Shown here: piece after piece, positions 4,132-5,609 of the stretch | Numbering within the stretch: position 1 is the stretch's first letter | Layout of the letters: every line of letters starts with the position of its first letter | NCBI GenBank assembly: GCA_002256685.1 | Contig: NQJH01000241.1 | Span: 1-5,609, forward strand | From: Methylococcaceae bacterium NSP1-2 | GTDB taxonomy: Bacteria > Pseudomonadota > Gammaproteobacteria > Methylococcales > Methylomonadaceae | Reading direction: 5' to 3' | DNA length: 5,609 nucleotides | The notes under the pieces: generated by a model | What the model was told of the DNA's origin: nothing | What the model saw: the letters and a program-made list of their open reading frames with translations, nothing else | The model's database searches: none | Made by a program: the position numbers and the translations under genes

Positions 4132-5609
4132 ATGCTGAAGAAATTTTTACACGCATTATTAACGTTACTTTATCGCGTAGAGGTAACGGGATTAGAACAC
4201 TATGAAGAAGCGGGGAAACGGGTATTAATTGTCGCTAATCACACCTCGTTTCTTGATCCGTTGTTACTCGGCGTATTTTTGCCCGATGATATTACCTTTG
4301 CGATTAATACTCATATTTCTGAACGCTGGTGGATAAAACCATTTTTGAGTTTGTCTCGTGTGTTTCCGATGAATCCGACTCATCCGTTATCACTCAAAGA
4401 TTTAATTCATCATCTACAAACCGATACCAAAACCGTTATTTTTCCCGAAGGGCGTATTACTGTCACAGGGACGCTGATGAAAATTTATGACGGGACGGGG
4501 ATGGTAGCGGATAAAGCCGATGCTGCCATTTTGCCGGTGCGCATTGATGGTGGGCAATACACACACTTTTCCAGATTGCACAAAATTGTGCGCTTACGGT
4601 TATTTCCAAAAATCACCATTAAGATTTTGCCACCCACGCGCTTAGTCGTTCCTGCTGAATTGAGAGGTAAAAGCCGCCGTCATTACAGTGGTCGTATTCT
4701 CGCGAATATCATGACCGAAATGATGTTAACCACTAGCAATTATCGGCAAAGTATTTTTACCAGTATGTTGGACGCGCGACAAATACACGGTGGTCAACAT
4801 GTGGTTGCTGAAGATTTAGAACGGCGACCTTTAAGTTATAACAATCTAATCACCCGCACTTTGGCAATAGGTAACGCGCTAAAGCAAATTACCGAAACAG
4901 GCGAAGCGGTGGGTATTTTTCTACCCAACTCGACTAAAACCTTATGCGTTATTCTGGGCTTGCAACTGCACGGGCGCATACCTGCCATGCTCAATTATTC
5001 CACCGGTTCAGCGGGAATGTTTTCTGCCTGTCAAACAGCAAAAGTTAAAATTGTTTTAACGTCTCGTTATTTTATCGAACTGGGGCATTTAACTGACGAA
5101 GCTGATCATTTAGCCCAGCAAGTTAAGTTAGTCTATCTGGAAGATTTAGCGGCACACATTAGCGCGGCAGATAAATTTACCGCGTGGCTACAAGCCAGAA
5201 CCACTGCTTATTGGTATTCAAGCCAACAACATAACCCTGACAGCCCAGCGGTGATTTTATTTACCTCAGGTTCTGAAGGCGTACCGAAAGGCGTGGTGCT
5301 ATCCCATTCCAACGTGTTAGCCAATCTTAAACAATTAGAAGCCTGTATCAGTTTTAATGCCCAAGATGTGGTGCTGAACTTTTTACCGATGTTTCATTCC
5401 TTTGGTTTTACCGTCGGTACGATGTTGCCAATACTGAATGGCATGAAAGTATTCTTTTATCCAACGCCACTACATTACGCCATTATTCCTGAAATGGCGT
5501 ATGAACTGCACGCAACCATCATGTTCGGCACTAATACCTTTTTAGCTGCTTATGCGAAAAAAGCCCACCCTTATGACTTCTTTAATATGCGTTATGTCGT
5601 CGCAGGTGC
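4132..5609 (+). CDS. aas: bifunctional 2-acyl-glycerophosphoethanolamine acyltransferase / acyl-ACP synthetase, N-terminal 492 codons
   Basis: Aas repairs lysophospholipids at the inner membrane: its synthetase half activates fatty acids onto bound acyl carrier protein with ATP, and its acyltransferase half transfers them to 2-acyl-glycerophosphoethanolamine. The PlsC-type acyltransferase domain fills about residues 10-200, with the catalytic NHTSFLD (36-42; His37, Asp42) and FPEGR (104-108), followed by ITVTGTLMKIYDGTGMVADK (109-128) and ILPVRIDGGQYTHFSRL (133-149), very like E. coli Aas. The AMP-binding domain starts near 210 and shows the phosphate loop LFTSGSEGVPKG (376-387), LPMFHSFGFTVG (418-429), PTPLHYAIIPE (444-454) and FGTNTFLAAYA (465-475). 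E. coli Aas has 719 residues, so about 225 residues lie beyond the window. The frame is uninterrupted. It has its own SD and a 179-bp upstream gap, so it is probably transcribed separately from the ABC cluster, though read-through is possible. The call is secure. Confidence 0.95.
   Translation, partial: MLKKFLHALLTLLYRVEVTGLEHYEEAGKRVLIVANHTSFLDPLLLGVFLPDDITFAINTHISERWWIKPFLSLSRVFPMNPTHPLSLKDLIHHLQTDTKTVIFPEGRITVTGTLMKIYDGTGMVADKADAAILPVRIDGGQYTHFSRLHKIVRLRLFPKITIKILPPTRLVVPAELRGKSRRHYSGRILANIMTEMMLTTSNYRQSIFTSMLDARQIHGGQHVVAEDLERRPLSYNNLITRTLAIGNALKQITETGEAVGIFLPNSTKTLCVILGLQLHGRIPAMLNYSTGSAGMFSACQTAKVKIVLTSRYFIELGHLTDEADHLAQQVKLVYLEDLAAHISAADKFTAWLQARTTAYWYSSQQHNPDSPAVILFTSGSEGVPKGVVLSHSNVLANLKQLEACISFNAQDVVLNFLPMFHSFGFTVGTMLPILNGMKVFFYPTPLHYAIIPEMAYELHATIMFGTNTFLAAYAKKAHPYDFFNMRYVVAG

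Noticed and set aside
4116..4205. 29-codon plus-strand frame starting at ATG 4116 with AAGGA just upstream
   Set aside because: It overlaps the aas start out of frame, ends within the aas coding region, and lacks any feature beyond a plausible SD. The conserved Aas N-terminus explains the region.

Overview
The window looks like ordinary chromosomal DNA of a gammaproteobacterium with moderately low GC (low-to-mid 40s % by eye). The evidence is a bacterial-type LeuC and, above all, a fused acyltransferase/acyl-ACP synthetase (Aas) whose sequence runs closely parallel to the enterobacterial protein as I remember it. A sulfur-oxidising or methylotrophic lineage (Thiotrichales/Beggiatoaceae-like) is a guess from composition and gene content only.

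Layout. Positions 1-588 (minus strand) hold the N-terminal 196 codons of leuC, the large subunit of 3-isopropylmalate dehydratase. Positions 589-911 are a non-genic, AT-rich divergent region. It contains a perfect 7-bp-arm inverted repeat, a pair of 9-bp direct repeats, a possible 38-codon small ORF with a good ribosome binding site, and a 10-bp inverted repeat enclosing a 12-bp palindrome. On the plus strand there follows a tightly packed four-ORF cluster: a YdcF/ElyC-type DUF218 membrane protein (912-1685), an overlooked 32-codon ORF that overlaps both of its neighbours (1682-1780), an ABC transporter ATPase (1773-2687) and its polytopic membrane partner (2684-3952). Every junction is a start/stop overlap, so the cluster is almost certainly one transcript with translational coupling. 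A 179-bp spacer (3953-4131) separates it from aas (4132 to the window end, 492 codons seen), which has its own Shine-Dalgarno sequence.

How the genes may work together. leuC belongs to leucine biosynthesis and is transcribed away from the rest. The DUF218 protein, the ABC pair and Aas all act at or on the inner membrane. The ABC pair is probably an exporter of unknown substrate. DUF218 proteins such as ElyC are linked to envelope biogenesis. Aas recycles lysophospholipids. An envelope-maintenance theme is reasonable, but it is inferred from neighbourhood only.

Nothing here is clearly a new system. The most interesting items are the double-overlapping 32-codon ORF that appears to feed translation into the SD-less ABC ATPase start, and the structured, compositionally odd divergent region upstream.
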